Part shown: positions 44,866 to 54,315 of the stretch, piece after piece
Position numbering within the stretch: position 1 is the stretch's first letter
How the letters are laid out: each line of letters starts with the position of its first letter
Assembly (NCBI GenBank): GCA_040216635.1
Contig: JAVJOU010000006.1
Span: 1-64,000, forward strand
Reading direction: 5' to 3'
DNA from: UBA1479 sp040216635
GTDB lineage: Bacteria; Pseudomonadota; Alphaproteobacteria; Rhodospirillales; Casp-alpha2
Length of the DNA stretch: 64,000 bases
Program-made: the position numbers and the translations under genes
Notes under the pieces: model-generated
What the model saw: the letters and a program-made list of their open reading frames with translations, nothing else
Told to the model about the DNA's origin: nothing
Databases searched by the model: none

Positions 44866-46073
44866 GTCATCCTCGATGTGCTGTTCTCGATCGATTTGTC
44901 ATTGATAAGCTGCTGGATGCGGTCCGGGGCGATGCCCCAATCCGCAAGAACCGTTTCGCTGTGTTCGCCCAGGACCGGGGGCGCAAGGCGCACGGTCTTC
45001 GGCCCGACCGCGTCCAGGCGCAAGGGATTGGACAGCAGGTTCAGGTCCCCAATGACAGGATGGCTGATCGTTTCCACCATCCCCGCGTGCGCCACCTGGG
45101 GGTCGTTGAACATCTGCCCCAGGTCGTAGACGGGCCCGGCGGGAATGCCGGCTTCCATCAGTTCATGGGACCATTCGATCGCGGTCTTGGACGCCAGTTT
45201 CGCGTTCAAAAGATCGCGCAGGCGGGCGCGGTTGCGGTCGCGACCCGTATTGTCGGCGAAGTCGGGATCGTTCACCAATTCAGAGAGCCCCAGGGTGTCG
45301 CAGAGCTTTTTCCACTGGGTCTGGTTGGCAGCAGCGATGTTGACCAGGGCGTCCGAGGCCTGAAAGGCGCCGTAAGGGTAGATCACCGGATGTTCGTTGC
45401 CCATGCGGCCGGGAACGTCCCCCAGGCTCAGGTATCGCTGGCCCTGGACGCAGAGCATGCCGACGACGGACGCCAGCAGCGAGGTATCGACCTTCTGCCC
45501 CTGCCCCGTCGCCGTGCGCTGGTGGATGGCGGCGGTGATGCCCGTGGACAGCCACATGCCCGACACAAGGTCGGCCAAGGGCACGCCCAACCGCGTCGGC
45601 GCGCCATCGGGTTCGCCGGAAAGGCTCATCATGCCCGACATGCCCTGGGCGATCTGATCGAACCCGGGCCAGGTGCCATAAGGCCCGTCTGAGCCGAACC
45701 CCGTGATGGTGGCGTGGATCAGGCGCGGATTGTCCTGTTTCAAGCTGTCGTAATCCAGGCCCAGCTTTTCGATGGTTCCCGGCTTGAAGTTCTCAACCAG
45801 GACATCGGCCTTGCGGGCCAGATCACGCAACACCGCCTGGCCGCCGTCACTGCGGAAATCCACGGCCAGGGATCGTTTGTTCCGGTTCACGGACAGGAAG
45901 AAACAGCCGATGCCGTGATCGAACGGCCCCCAGGCGCGGCACATGTCGCCCTCGCCCACCGGCTCCGCCTTCAGAACGTCCGCCCCCAGATCCCCCAGGA
46001 TCATCGTGCAGAACGGCCCGGACAGGGCCCGCGTCAGGTCGAGCACGCGGATTCCGTCCAAAGGTAGCGCCAT
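44862..46073 (-). CDS. CaiB/BaiF family (class III) CoA transferase
   Basis: 403 aa. N-terminus GIRVLDLTRALSGPFCTMILGDLGADVLK, ENFKPGTIEKLGL, and the catalytic Asp D168 in GVPLADLVSGMW. It moves CoA between carboxylic acids through an enzyme-bound aspartyl-CoA. It leads a three-gene overlapping operon and is divergent from a GntR regulator with a palindrome in between. GGGAGG precedes the ATG. Donor and acceptor cannot be deduced. Confidence 0.9.
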   Translation of the reverse strand: MALPLDGIRVLDLTRALSGPFCTMILGDLGADVLKAEPVGEGDMCRAWGPFDHGIGCFFLSVNRNKRSLAVDFRSDGGQAVLRDLARKADVLVENFKPGTIEKLGLDYDSLKQDNPRLIHATITGFGSDGPYGTWPGFDQIAQGMSGMMSLSGEPDGAPTRLGVPLADLVSGMWLSTGITAAIHQRTATGQGQKVDTSLLASVVGMLCVQGQRYLSLGDVPGRMGNEHPVIYPYGAFQASDALVNIAAANQTQWKKLCDTLGLSELVNDPDFADNTGRDRNRARLRDLLNAKLASKTAIEWSHELMEAGIPAGPVYDLGQMFNDPQVAHAGMVETISHPVIGDLNLLSNPLRLDAVGPKTVRLAPPVLGEHSETVLADWGIAPDRIQQLINDKSIENSTSRMT

Positions 46074-46134
46074 TCCGTCCTCCCAAGATCGTTGTTGCCC
46101 ACGTCTTTCGCGGCGGGCCGATTAGGAATTTAAT

Positions 46135-46147
46135 ATTGTTATACAAT
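46135..46147. promoter_or_regulatory. Perfect 13-bp palindrome, GntR-type operator
   Basis: ATTGT-TAT-ACAAT is an exact inverted repeat containing the GntR/FadR consensus form GTnnnAC. It lies in the AT-rich 137-bp divergent region between the CaiB operon and gntR, 61 bp from the CaiB start and 63 bp from the gntR start. Likely site of autoregulation and operon control. Confidence 0.65.
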
Positions 46148-46210
46148 TAGTCAATTAAAAAATATATAATGCTTTCATAACCCTCGGCAACGCCCTATCA
46201 GGGAATCGAT

Positions 46211-46906
46211 ATGGCCAACGACACCCAACCCACCGACTTTCCCCGCCCGGACCTGTTGCCGGAGCGGCTTGCCGAATGGATTTCAGGTGAAATCGTGGCC
46301 GGCCGCTTTCCGCCCGGTGAACGTCTCGTGGAACATGCCCTGTCGAAACGCTGCAACGTCAGCCGGGTGCCGCTGCGCGAAGCCCTGCGCATCGTCGCGG
46401 CCCAAGGGCTTCTGATACTGGAGCCCCATCGGGGGGCCGTCGTCACGCCCCTGTCGGAAAGCGAACTGCGCGAACTGTTCGACCTGCGCATGGCGATCGA
46501 AGGCTTTGCCGCCGCCTCGGCGGCCCGGCAGCAACCGGCGGCGGCATTCGCCGATCTGCGCAAAATGAACACAGACCTGGAAGAATTGATCCGGGCCAAG
46601 GACTACGAAAGCTATTACGCCCTGGCGGCGGAATTTCATGATTGCCTGGTCGCCGCGGCGCAAAACGGCCTGCTGGTGGAAACTTATAACCGGGTGAAGA
46701 TCCGTTTCCGGCGCTATCAGGCCGTGCTCGCAAACATCCCCCATCTGCCGCCCCGATCCGTTGCCGAACACACAGAGATATTGGCGGCCATGGAATCCGG
46801 CGATGCGGACACTGCCCGCGCCCTGGTCGAGGCCCACATCCGGGATTTGGTCGATGCTTATGGGCAGTCGGATGCGGGACGCCGGTTCTTCAATCAGGCG
46901 TCCTGA
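46211..46906 (+). CDS. GntR-family transcriptional regulator, FCD (FadR-type) domain
   Basis: 231 aa. Winged helix at about 16-80 (RLAEWISGEIVAGRFPPGERLVEHAL, then CNVSRVPLREALRIVAAQGLL); the all-helical FCD ligand domain follows (ELFDLRMAIEGFAA, FHDCLVAAAQN, HTEILAAMESGDADTARALVEAHI) with Asp/His metal-ligand positions. The ligand is probably an organic acid of the divergent CoA-transferase pathway. Converges with the aminotransferase gene 12 nt away. Confidence 0.9.
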   Translation: MANDTQPTDFPRPDLLPERLAEWISGEIVAGRFPPGERLVEHALSKRCNVSRVPLREALRIVAAQGLLILEPHRGAVVTPLSESELRELFDLRMAIEGFAAASAARQQPAAAFADLRKMNTDLEELIRAKDYESYYALAAEFHDCLVAAAQNGLLVETYNRVKIRFRRYQAVLANIPHLPPRSVAEHTEILAAMESGDADTARALVEAHIRDLVDAYGQSDAGRRFFNQAS

Positions 46907-46918
46907 TCCGCCTGGCGG

Positions 46919-48211
46919 CTAATTACCGCTTTCAGCCAACTTGTTCAAACAAGCCAGTTCGACGCAGGTGCAGACCACTTCCATGGCCTGTTTGACCTCA
47001 TCCAGCGGCGGTAATGTAGGTGCCAGACGGATGTTCCGGTCATCGGGATCATTGCCGTAAGGATGGCAGGAGCCCGCGGGTGTCAGCTTGACCCCCGCTT
47101 CGTCCGCCAGGCGGATGACTTCCTTGGCGCAGCCGGGCAAGACATCCAGGCTGACGAAATAGCCGCCCCGGGGCTTGGTCCAGGTCGCAATCCCCTTACC
47201 GCCAAGATGTTTGGTCAGGGCGTCATCCACGGCCTTGAACTTGGGCGCGATCAGTTTGGCGTGCTCATCCATATGGGCGAGCAGGCCGTCCATATCGCCG
47301 AAGAACTTCACCTGCCGCAACTGATTGACCTTGTCCGGGCCGATGGTTTCGAAAAACAGATGGTCGAGGGCATCTTTCACGTTGGCCTTGGACCCGGCAA
47401 ACACGGCGATGCCGGATCCGGCATAAGTGATCTTGGAGGTCGAGCCGAAAATGAACGGCCGGTCCGGGCAGCCCGCTTGTTCGCAAGCCCCCAGAATATC
47501 CATGACTTCGTCCAAGCCCTGGCCCAGGTGATGCACGGCATAGGCGTTGTCCCACAGTATGCGGAAATCAGCCGCCGCCGTTTTCATCTTGGCCAGCCGT
47601 TCGACCACCGCATCGGAATAGATCGCCCCCGTCGGGTTGGAATACTTCGGCACGCACCAGATGGCCTTGACGGAAGGATCGTCGGCAACCAGCTTCTCCA
47701 CCGCATCCATGTCCGGTCCTTCGTCGGTCATGGCGACGGTGACCATGTTCAGGCCCAGTTCATCGCAGACGGCGAAATGCCGGTCGTAGCCCGGCACGGG
47801 ACAGATCACGGTCGGCTTCTTGCCCCCTTGCTCCCGCCACGGTCCCGCGCCGCCCACAACACCGAAGGTCATGGCCCGGGCAAGGGTGCCGTACATCAAT
47901 TGCAGGGACGAATTACCACCAATGACGACCTGATCCGCCGGCACGCCCAGATATTCGCCGAACAGCTTTCGGCAGGACGGAATCCCCGCCAAACCGCCGT
48001 AGTTGCGAAGGTCCGTGCCCTCGTCGTCAACCACGTCTTCGTGCGACACATTGGTCAGCAGATCGTCCGCCAAATCCAATTGCGCCGCAGACGGTTTGCC
48101 GCGGGTCATATCCAAGGCCAGGTTGCGGCCCCGGATATCCCCGTAGTGGGCCTTGGCCTGATCAAGGGACTTGTGGATGACTTCCGCACCCGCCTGGGTC
48201 AGGTCCGCCAT
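46919..48211 (-). CDS. Class I aminotransferase, subgroup Ic aspartate-aminotransferase type
   Basis: 430 aa fold-type I PLP enzyme. LALDMTRGKPSAAQLDL, the PLP Asn and Asp/Tyr region (WCVPKYSNPTGAIYSD, LWDNAYAVHHL), and the Schiff-base K260 in FGSTSKITYAGSG. The layout matches the MocR-like-domain aspartate aminotransferases without a DNA-binding part. GGAGAA precedes the ATG. It is 35 nt downstream of the dehydrogenase gene, so the pair may convert an amino acid via an aldehyde to an acid. Confidence 0.8.
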   Translation of the reverse strand: MADLTQAGAEVIHKSLDQAKAHYGDIRGRNLALDMTRGKPSAAQLDLADDLLTNVSHEDVVDDEGTDLRNYGGLAGIPSCRKLFGEYLGVPADQVVIGGNSSLQLMYGTLARAMTFGVVGGAGPWREQGGKKPTVICPVPGYDRHFAVCDELGLNMVTVAMTDEGPDMDAVEKLVADDPSVKAIWCVPKYSNPTGAIYSDAVVERLAKMKTAAADFRILWDNAYAVHHLGQGLDEVMDILGACEQAGCPDRPFIFGSTSKITYAGSGIAVFAGSKANVKDALDHLFFETIGPDKVNQLRQVKFFGDMDGLLAHMDEHAKLIAPKFKAVDDALTKHLGGKGIATWTKPRGGYFVSLDVLPGCAKEVIRLADEAGVKLTPAGSCHPYGNDPDDRNIRLAPTLPPLDEVKQAMEVVCTCVELACLNKLAESGN

Positions 48212-48246
48212 GGTGTTCTCCGTTAAGTCGTTTCGTGCCGGGCGGA

Positions 48247-49680
48247 CTAAACGTCCGCCTGGGTCACGAATTTCGGGTTCAGATAGGCTTCGATGGCCTC
48301 GGTCCCGCCTTCGGACCCATAGCCCGAATCCTTGACGCCGCCGAACGGCGTTTCCGGCAGGGCGATGCCATGGTGGTTGATGGAGATCATGCCCGTTTCC
48401 ACGCTTGCCGCCAGGTCCTGGGCGGTCTTGCCCGACCCCGTATAGGCATAGGCCGCCAAGCCATACGGCAAGCGGTTGGCCTCGGCGACCACGTCGTCAA
48501 AGCCCTTGAACGGTGAGATCACGGCGACCGGGCCAAAGGGCTCTTCGTTCATGATCTTGGCGTCCATGGGAACGTCGGTCAGAACCGTCGGCTCGAAGAA
48601 ATTACCCTTGTTGCCGATGCGCTTGCCGCCCGTGCGCAGGTTGGCCCCCTTCTGCACCGCATCGCCGATGAAGTCTTCCATGGCGGTGATCCGGCGCGGG
48701 TTGGCCATGGGGCCCATCTGGCTGTCGCTGTCCATGCCGTCACCGACACGGGTCGCACTCATGCCCTCGGTGAATTTGCCGACGAAGTCTTCATAGACCC
48801 CTTCCTGGATCAGGAAACGGGTCGGCGAAACGCAGACTTGGCCCGCGTTGCGCTGTTTGTTGGCTTTCAGAATCTTGACCGCCAGGTCGACATCGGCATC
48901 GTCGAACACGATCGACGGCGCATGGCCGCCCAGTTCCATGGTCGCACGCTTCATATGCGTGCCGGCCAGGGCCGCCAGATGCTTGCCGACCACCGTCGAC
49001 CCCGTGAACGAGATCTTTTTGATCACCGGATGGGGAATCAGATATTCGGAAATTTCCGCCGGCACCCCGTAAACCAGGTTCACCGCACCCGCCGGCACGC
49101 CCGCATCGGCGAAGCAGCGCACCAGTTCCGCCGGTGAAGCCGGGGTTTCCTCGGCCGCCTTGACGATGATCGAACATCCGGCGGCAAGCGCACAGGCGAT
49201 CTTGCGCACGGCCTGGTTGATGGGGAAGTTCCAGGGGGTGAAGGCGGCAACGGGACCGACCGGCTCCTTGACCACCATCTGCACCACGTTGCCGGCCCGG
49301 GGCGGAATCACCCGGCCGTAGCTGCGGCGCGCTTCTTCGGCGTTCCAGTCGGTCACATCGGCCGCGACCATGATCTCACCCTTGGCTTCCGGCAGGGTCT
49401 TGCCCTGTTCCAGGGTCATCAAGGGGGCGATTTTGTCGGCGCGCTCGCGCAGAAGGTCGGCGGCCTTGCGCAGGACCTTGGCGCGGTCGAAGGCGGACAC
49501 CTGACGCCAGGCCTTGAAGCCCTTGTCGGCGGCTTCCAACGCGCGGTCCAGGTCGCTTTTATCGGCATGGGCAACGGTGCCGATCACTTCGCCCGTGGCC
49601 GGGTTTTCCACCGGCAGGGTCTGGCCGCCGGCCGCTTTGGTCCATTCGCCGTCGATAAACAGCAAGACATCAGGATACAT
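48247..49680 (-). CDS. Aldehyde dehydrogenase, succinate-semialdehyde dehydrogenase type
   Basis: 477 aa. Catalytic C283 in NAGQVCVSPTRF, general base Glu in MELGGHAPSIVF (about 249), NAD motif FTGSTVVGKHLA, and PWNFPINQAVRK. The ending YGSEGGTEAIEAYL is typical of GabD-like enzymes. ATG 49680; the longer frame to 49752 is unlikely. The 267-nt stretch upstream to prpE holds no gene I can support. Confidence 0.87.
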   Translation of the reverse strand: MYPDVLLFIDGEWTKAAGGQTLPVENPATGEVIGTVAHADKSDLDRALEAADKGFKAWRQVSAFDRAKVLRKAADLLRERADKIAPLMTLEQGKTLPEAKGEIMVAADVTDWNAEEARRSYGRVIPPRAGNVVQMVVKEPVGPVAAFTPWNFPINQAVRKIACALAAGCSIIVKAAEETPASPAELVRCFADAGVPAGAVNLVYGVPAEISEYLIPHPVIKKISFTGSTVVGKHLAALAGTHMKRATMELGGHAPSIVFDDADVDLAVKILKANKQRNAGQVCVSPTRFLIQEGVYEDFVGKFTEGMSATRVGDGMDSDSQMGPMANPRRITAMEDFIGDAVQKGANLRTGGKRIGNKGNFFEPTVLTDVPMDAKIMNEEPFGPVAVISPFKGFDDVVAEANRLPYGLAAYAYTGSGKTAQDLAASVETGMISINHHGIALPETPFGGVKDSGYGSEGGTEAIEAYLNPKFVTQADV

Positions 49681-49947
49681 GGTCAATTTCCTCTCACATG
49701 ATGTTGGGACGCCAAGGGACGGAAGCCGCCTGCAACGGTCGGGTACGCCCATGGCCCGTGAACTCGAATGATTTGCCGGTCAGGCAGGTTCCACCCGGTT
49801 CGGGCGGATTGTGGCTTCCTCCTAGCAACGAACCACGCCTCCAACGGGCACCGCCCTGCCTTCGACCAATCTCTGGGCCGCACTTTGCCTTATGCGCGGG
49901 CTGGGCTCAAGTTCCAGTAGGGGAACAGATGATGTTCCAGGATGACG

Positions 49948-51861
49948 TCAGTCCTTGCGGGACGAAGCGTAACCGATCCCTTCCAGGGCCTCGGTGATTT
50001 CATCCAGAATGGCCGGATCGTCGATGGTCGCCGGCATTTTCCATTCTTCGTTGTCGGCGATTTTCTGCATGGTCCCGCGCAGAATCTTGCCCGACCGCGT
50101 CTTCGGCAGGCGCGGCACCACCGTGGCCTGCTTGAAGGCCGCGACGGGGCCGATCTGCTGGCGCACCAATTGCACGACCTCGGATACGATTTCTTCTTGA
50201 TCCTTGGCCACTCCCGCCTTGAGCACCAGGAAGCCGATGGGCAACTGGCCCTTCATCTGATCGGCCACGCCGATCACGGCACATTCAGCGACGTCGGGGT
50301 GCGAAGACAGAACTTCCTCCATCCCGCCGGTCGACAGCCGATGCCCGGCCACGTTGATGATGTCGTCCGTGCGCGCCATGATCGAGATATAGCCGTCTTC
50401 GTCGAACACCCCCGCGTCGGCGGTTTTGTAATAACCCGGATATTCGTTGAGATAGGCCTCGCGGAAGCGCTGATCCGCGTTCCACAGGGTCGGCAGGCTG
50501 GACGGCGGCATGGGCAGTTTCACGCAAATGGCACCGATTTCGCCCGCTTTTACCGGCTGATGGGTTTCTTCGTGGAGAACCTGCACATTCCAGCCGGGGC
50601 ATGGTTTGGTCGGTGAACCTGCCTTGACCGGGAAGCGATGCAGTCCCATGCAGTTGGATGCGATGGCCCATCCCGTTTCCGTCTGCCACCAATGGTCGAT
50701 GACCGGCACGCCCAGGATGTTTTCGGCCCAATGCAGGGTATCCGGGTCGGTCCGTTCCCCTGCCAGGAACAGCATCTTGAAACTCGACATGTCGTATTGC
50801 GCCAGAAGTTCGCCCTTGGGGTCTTCTTTCTTGATGGCGCGGAAGGCCGTCGGGGCCGTGAACAGGATTTTCACCTTGTGATCTGCGATGACCCGCCAAA
50901 ATGCCCCCGCATCGGGCGTGCCCACGGGCTTTCCTTCGAACAGGACCGTGGTACAGCCCTGCAACAGCGGGGCATAGACGATATAGGAATGACCGACCAC
51001 CCAGCCGACATCGGACGCCGCCCAGTAAACGTCGCCCGGGTCGGCGTCATAGACGTTCTTCATGGACCATTTCAGCGCCACCGCGTGGCCGCCGTTGTCG
51101 CGCACCACGCCCTTGGGCTCGCCCGTGGTGCCCGAGGTATAAAGGATATAAAGCGGATCCGTCGCCTTGACCGGCACGCAGTCATGGGGCTGGGCCTGGG
51201 CCATTTCCGCCGTCCAGTCATGATATCCCTCGGCGGCAAGATCGGCCGCGCATTCCGGGCGCGGCAGGATCACAACCGTGTCCGGTTTGTGCTTGGCGAT
51301 GTCGATCGCCCCCTTCAAAAGGGGCAGATATTCGATCACCCGGTTGACCTCGATCCCACAGGTCGCGCTGACCACGGCCTTGGGCTTGGCGTCGTCGATC
51401 CGCACAGCCAGTTCGTTCGATGCGAACCCGCCGAACACCACGGAATGAATGGCGCCCAGGCGGGCACAGGCCAGCATGGCGACGGCCGCTTCGGGCACCA
51501 TGGGCATGTAGATGATCACCCGGTCGCCCTTACCCACGCCCTTGGCCGCCAGCACGCCCGCGAATTTGGCGACCTCGTCACGCAGTTGGGCATAGGTATA
51601 GCTGCGCTTGGTCCCGCCGGTCACGGGGCTGTCATATATCAGGGCCGTGCGGTCGCCGTTGCCTTCATCCACATGCCGGTCCAGGCAGTTGTAACAGGTG
51701 TTCAATTCGCCGCCCGTGAACCAGCGATAGATCGGGGCGGCGCTGTCATCCAGGACCTTGTCCCACTTCCGGGTCCAGACCAGCGCTTCGGCGGCTTCGC
51801 CCCAGAACCCGTCGGGGTCTTCGATCGAGCGCGCGTAGGCGGAGTCATACGGATTGGTCAT
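49948..51861 (-). CDS. prpE: Propionyl-CoA synthetase
   Basis: 637 aa acyl-adenylate ligase. N-terminal ACS domain (DGFWGEAAEALVWTRKWDKVLD), AMP motif YILYTSGTTGEPKGVV, DHWWQTETGW, and C-terminal PKTRSGKILRGTM with the lysine that is commonly acetylated. The overall pattern is PrpE rather than acetyl-CoA synthetase. GGGAGG before the ATG. No methylcitrate genes are adjacent, so propionate may go to the methylmalonyl-CoA route. Confidence 0.9.
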   Translation of the reverse strand: MTNPYDSAYARSIEDPDGFWGEAAEALVWTRKWDKVLDDSAAPIYRWFTGGELNTCYNCLDRHVDEGNGDRTALIYDSPVTGGTKRSYTYAQLRDEVAKFAGVLAAKGVGKGDRVIIYMPMVPEAAVAMLACARLGAIHSVVFGGFASNELAVRIDDAKPKAVVSATCGIEVNRVIEYLPLLKGAIDIAKHKPDTVVILPRPECAADLAAEGYHDWTAEMAQAQPHDCVPVKATDPLYILYTSGTTGEPKGVVRDNGGHAVALKWSMKNVYDADPGDVYWAASDVGWVVGHSYIVYAPLLQGCTTVLFEGKPVGTPDAGAFWRVIADHKVKILFTAPTAFRAIKKEDPKGELLAQYDMSSFKMLFLAGERTDPDTLHWAENILGVPVIDHWWQTETGWAIASNCMGLHRFPVKAGSPTKPCPGWNVQVLHEETHQPVKAGEIGAICVKLPMPPSSLPTLWNADQRFREAYLNEYPGYYKTADAGVFDEDGYISIMARTDDIINVAGHRLSTGGMEEVLSSHPDVAECAVIGVADQMKGQLPIGFLVLKAGVAKDQEEIVSEVVQLVRQQIGPVAAFKQATVVPRLPKTRSGKILRGTMQKIADNEEWKMPATIDDPAILDEITEALEGIGYASSRKD

Positions 51862-52063
51862 CGGTGGAACCTCCCAAATTATTCAGCGCATTGGCCGTTT
51901 TACCGCCCACTCCCGACCTTGAACGGACGTGAGAGTCAGGCGGCGATTATCCGGGCAGTTTGGGCCAAAACAACATTTTTTGCCAAGGTGCTTTGTGGCA
52001 CATTGATCCCAGGCCCGCGCACGGCGAACGGGCTTACCATAATGAAATTCCTCGGAGGCCGAC

Positions 52064-53698
52064 TTGAGCCAGATCAACATGTACGAACAGGCGCTGGACG
52101 CGGTCCGCGCCAACTACACGCCCCTTTCCCCCAATTCGTTCCTCAAGCGGGCGGCCAACGTCTATCCGAACCACCCGTCGGTCGTGCACGGCACCAAGCG
52201 TTTCACCTGGAAGGAAACCTATCAGCGTACGAAAAAGCTCGCTTCGGCTCTGTCCAAACGCGGCATTGGGCATCTGGACACGGTCGCGATCATGGGCGCC
52301 AACACGCCGGAAATGTATGAAGCGACCTTTGCCGTGCCCATGCTGGGTGCGGTGATCAACACCCTTAACGTGCGGCTGGACGCCGAAGCCATCGCCTTCT
52401 GTCTCAACCACGGCGAGGCCAAGCTTTTGCTGACGGACACGGAATTCGCGCCGACGGTCAAGGCCGCCCTGGCGCAGATCGGCCGCGACATCCCGGTCAT
52501 CGATATCGTCGATTCCGAGGCTGGCCACGACCACGTCACCCTGGGCGAAACCGATTACGAAAGCCTGCTGGGCGAAGGCGATGAAAACTTTCAGTGGGAG
52601 CTTCCCAAGGACGAGTGGCAGGCGATTTCCCTCAACTATACCTCGGGCACGACGGGCGATCCTAAGGGCGTGGTCTACCACCACCGGGGCGCCTATATGA
52701 ACGCCGTGTCCAATGCCATCGGCTGGAACATGGACCACCATCCGGTCTATCTGTGGACCCTGCCCATGTTCCATTGCAACGGCTGGTGTTTCCCCTGGAC
52801 CATCGCCGCCCTGGCCGGAACCAACATCTGCCTGCGCCGGGTCAATGGGGCCAACATCTATGACGCCATCGCCAAGCACAAGGTCACCCATATGTGCGGG
52901 GCGCCCATCGTCATGAACTTCGTGGTCAATGCGACCGATGCGGAGAAAAAGGAATTCACCCACAAGGTCAAGTTCATGACCGCCGCCGCCCCGCCCCCGG
53001 CCGCGACCCTGGAAGCCATGCAGCGCCAAGGCATCGACGTGACCCATGTCTACGGCCTGACGGAAACCTACGGCCCGGCCGTGATGTGCGCCTGGCATCC
53101 CGAATGGGACGCCCTGCCGATCGAGGAACAGGCGCGCCTGAAATCCCGCCAGGGCGTGCCCTATCACGTGCTCAACGATCTGCAGATCATCGACCCGGAA
53201 ACCATGCAGCCCGTGCCCGCCGACGGCGAAACCATGGGCGAAGCCATGTTCCAGGGCAACATTGTGATGAAGGGCTACTTGAAGAACCCGGAGACCACGG
53301 CCGCGTCCCTATCGGACGGCTGGTTCCATTCCGGCGACCTGGGGGTGATGCATCCCGACGGCTATATCCAGCTCAAGGACCGGTCCAAGGACATCATCAT
53401 TTCCGGCGGGGAGAATATTTCCTCGATCGAGGTCGAAGGCGTGCTCTACAAGCACCCCGCCGTGCTGACCGCCGCCGTGGTCGCCAAGCCCGACGACAAA
53501 TGGGGCGAAACGCCTTGTGCCTTCGTGGAATTGAAGGAAGGCGTCGAAGCCCCCAGTGCCCAGGACATCATCCAGTTTTGCCGCGACAACCTAGCCCATT
53601 ACAAATGCCCGAAACACGTGGTGTTCGGCGACCTGCCGAAGACCTCGACGGGCAAGATCCAGAAATTCAAGCTGCGGGAGTTGGCGGAAGAGGCGTAA
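52064..53698 (+). CDS. Acyl-CoA synthetase, DmdB-like (methylmercaptopropionyl-CoA ligase family)
   Basis: 544 aa. AMP motif LNYTSGTTGDPKGVVYHH, substrate region WTLPMFHCNGWCFPWT, YGLTETYGP, and KDIIISGGENISSIEVE with C-terminal LPKTSTGKIQKF. This set is typical of medium-chain/DMSP-pathway ligases. TTG start at 52064 is supported by GGAGG 5 nt upstream; an ATG five codons later is the alternative. Divergent from prpE. Substrate not certain. Confidence 0.85.
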   Translation: MSQINMYEQALDAVRANYTPLSPNSFLKRAANVYPNHPSVVHGTKRFTWKETYQRTKKLASALSKRGIGHLDTVAIMGANTPEMYEATFAVPMLGAVINTLNVRLDAEAIAFCLNHGEAKLLLTDTEFAPTVKAALAQIGRDIPVIDIVDSEAGHDHVTLGETDYESLLGEGDENFQWELPKDEWQAISLNYTSGTTGDPKGVVYHHRGAYMNAVSNAIGWNMDHHPVYLWTLPMFHCNGWCFPWTIAALAGTNICLRRVNGANIYDAIAKHKVTHMCGAPIVMNFVVNATDAEKKEFTHKVKFMTAAAPPPAATLEAMQRQGIDVTHVYGLTETYGPAVMCAWHPEWDALPIEEQARLKSRQGVPYHVLNDLQIIDPETMQPVPADGETMGEAMFQGNIVMKGYLKNPETTAASLSDGWFHSGDLGVMHPDGYIQLKDRSKDIIISGGENISSIEVEGVLYKHPAVLTAAVVAKPDDKWGETPCAFVELKEGVEAPSAQDIIQFCRDNLAHYKCPKHVVFGDLPKTSTGKIQKFKLRELAEEA

Positions 53699-53842
53699 CA
53701 GCCCAGCGGGCGGCTTAGACGGTGCTGGCCAAACCGGCGGCACCGTGCCGATCATCTGGGCCGCGCCAAGCCGAGGGGGCGGCGCCGTGCCGACCGCACC
53801 ATCCCACGGCGCCGCGTTTCTGCACGCTCCAAAATGAATCAA

Positions 53843-53880
53843 CGCGGCAGCCCCAAAGGACTGCCGCGTCTTGTTGTTCC
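53843..53880 (+). terminator. Intrinsic terminator of the acyl-CoA synthetase gene
   Basis: CGCGGCAG (53843-53850) and CTGCCGCG (53861-53868) form a perfect 8-bp stem with a 10-nt loop, followed by TCTTGTTGTT. Confidence 0.7.
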
Positions 53881-53937
53881 CCAAAAGCATTAAAACGCTT
53901 CGCGGCGGAATGCGCCCGCGCAGAAGCGCCGCCGCCC

Positions 53938-54108
53938 CTAATGCCGGGTGGCGATACCTGCCATTTGATCTTTGATCTTCAGTTTTTCCTTCTTGAGGGC
54001 GTGTATTTCAATGTCGTCGGGGTTCGGTCTTGAGCTTTCCTGTTGGATCATATCTTCCAGCGTTGAATGACGCGCCTTTAGCGCTTCCAACCGTTCTTCA
54101 AGACTCAT
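53938..54108 (-). CDS. YdcH/DUF465 family small protein
   Basis: 56 aa. MSLEERLEALKARHSTLEDMI, then IEIHALKKEKLKIKDQMAGI, the DUF465 helical hairpin. Ribosome site GGAAGGAG 9 nt before the ATG. Function unknown. A second DUF465 protein lies on the far side of pfk. Confidence 0.85.
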   Translation of the reverse strand: MSLEERLEALKARHSTLEDMIQQESSRPNPDDIEIHALKKEKLKIKDQMAGIATRH

Positions 54109-54315
54109 GGCGACGAACTCCTTCCTCAATGGCGGGCCGTCGGACCAATGACGGCCCTTTCTAGCGCAGTTGCTACAACGCGAATATGCTACCCGAAATT
54201 GGAACAAAAATAAAGCTATGGGTCCAGAAACGTAATTATATTACCTTATATTAACACCCTGAATCCGCAGCTTTTTCCAGGAAAGGGTGGATTTTCCTAA
54301 GGTCTATTCACCCCT

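Noticed and set aside
50638..52320. 560-codon plus-strand ORF opposite prpE
   Set aside because: Antisense shadow of a well-supported ligase gene; no recognisable domain.
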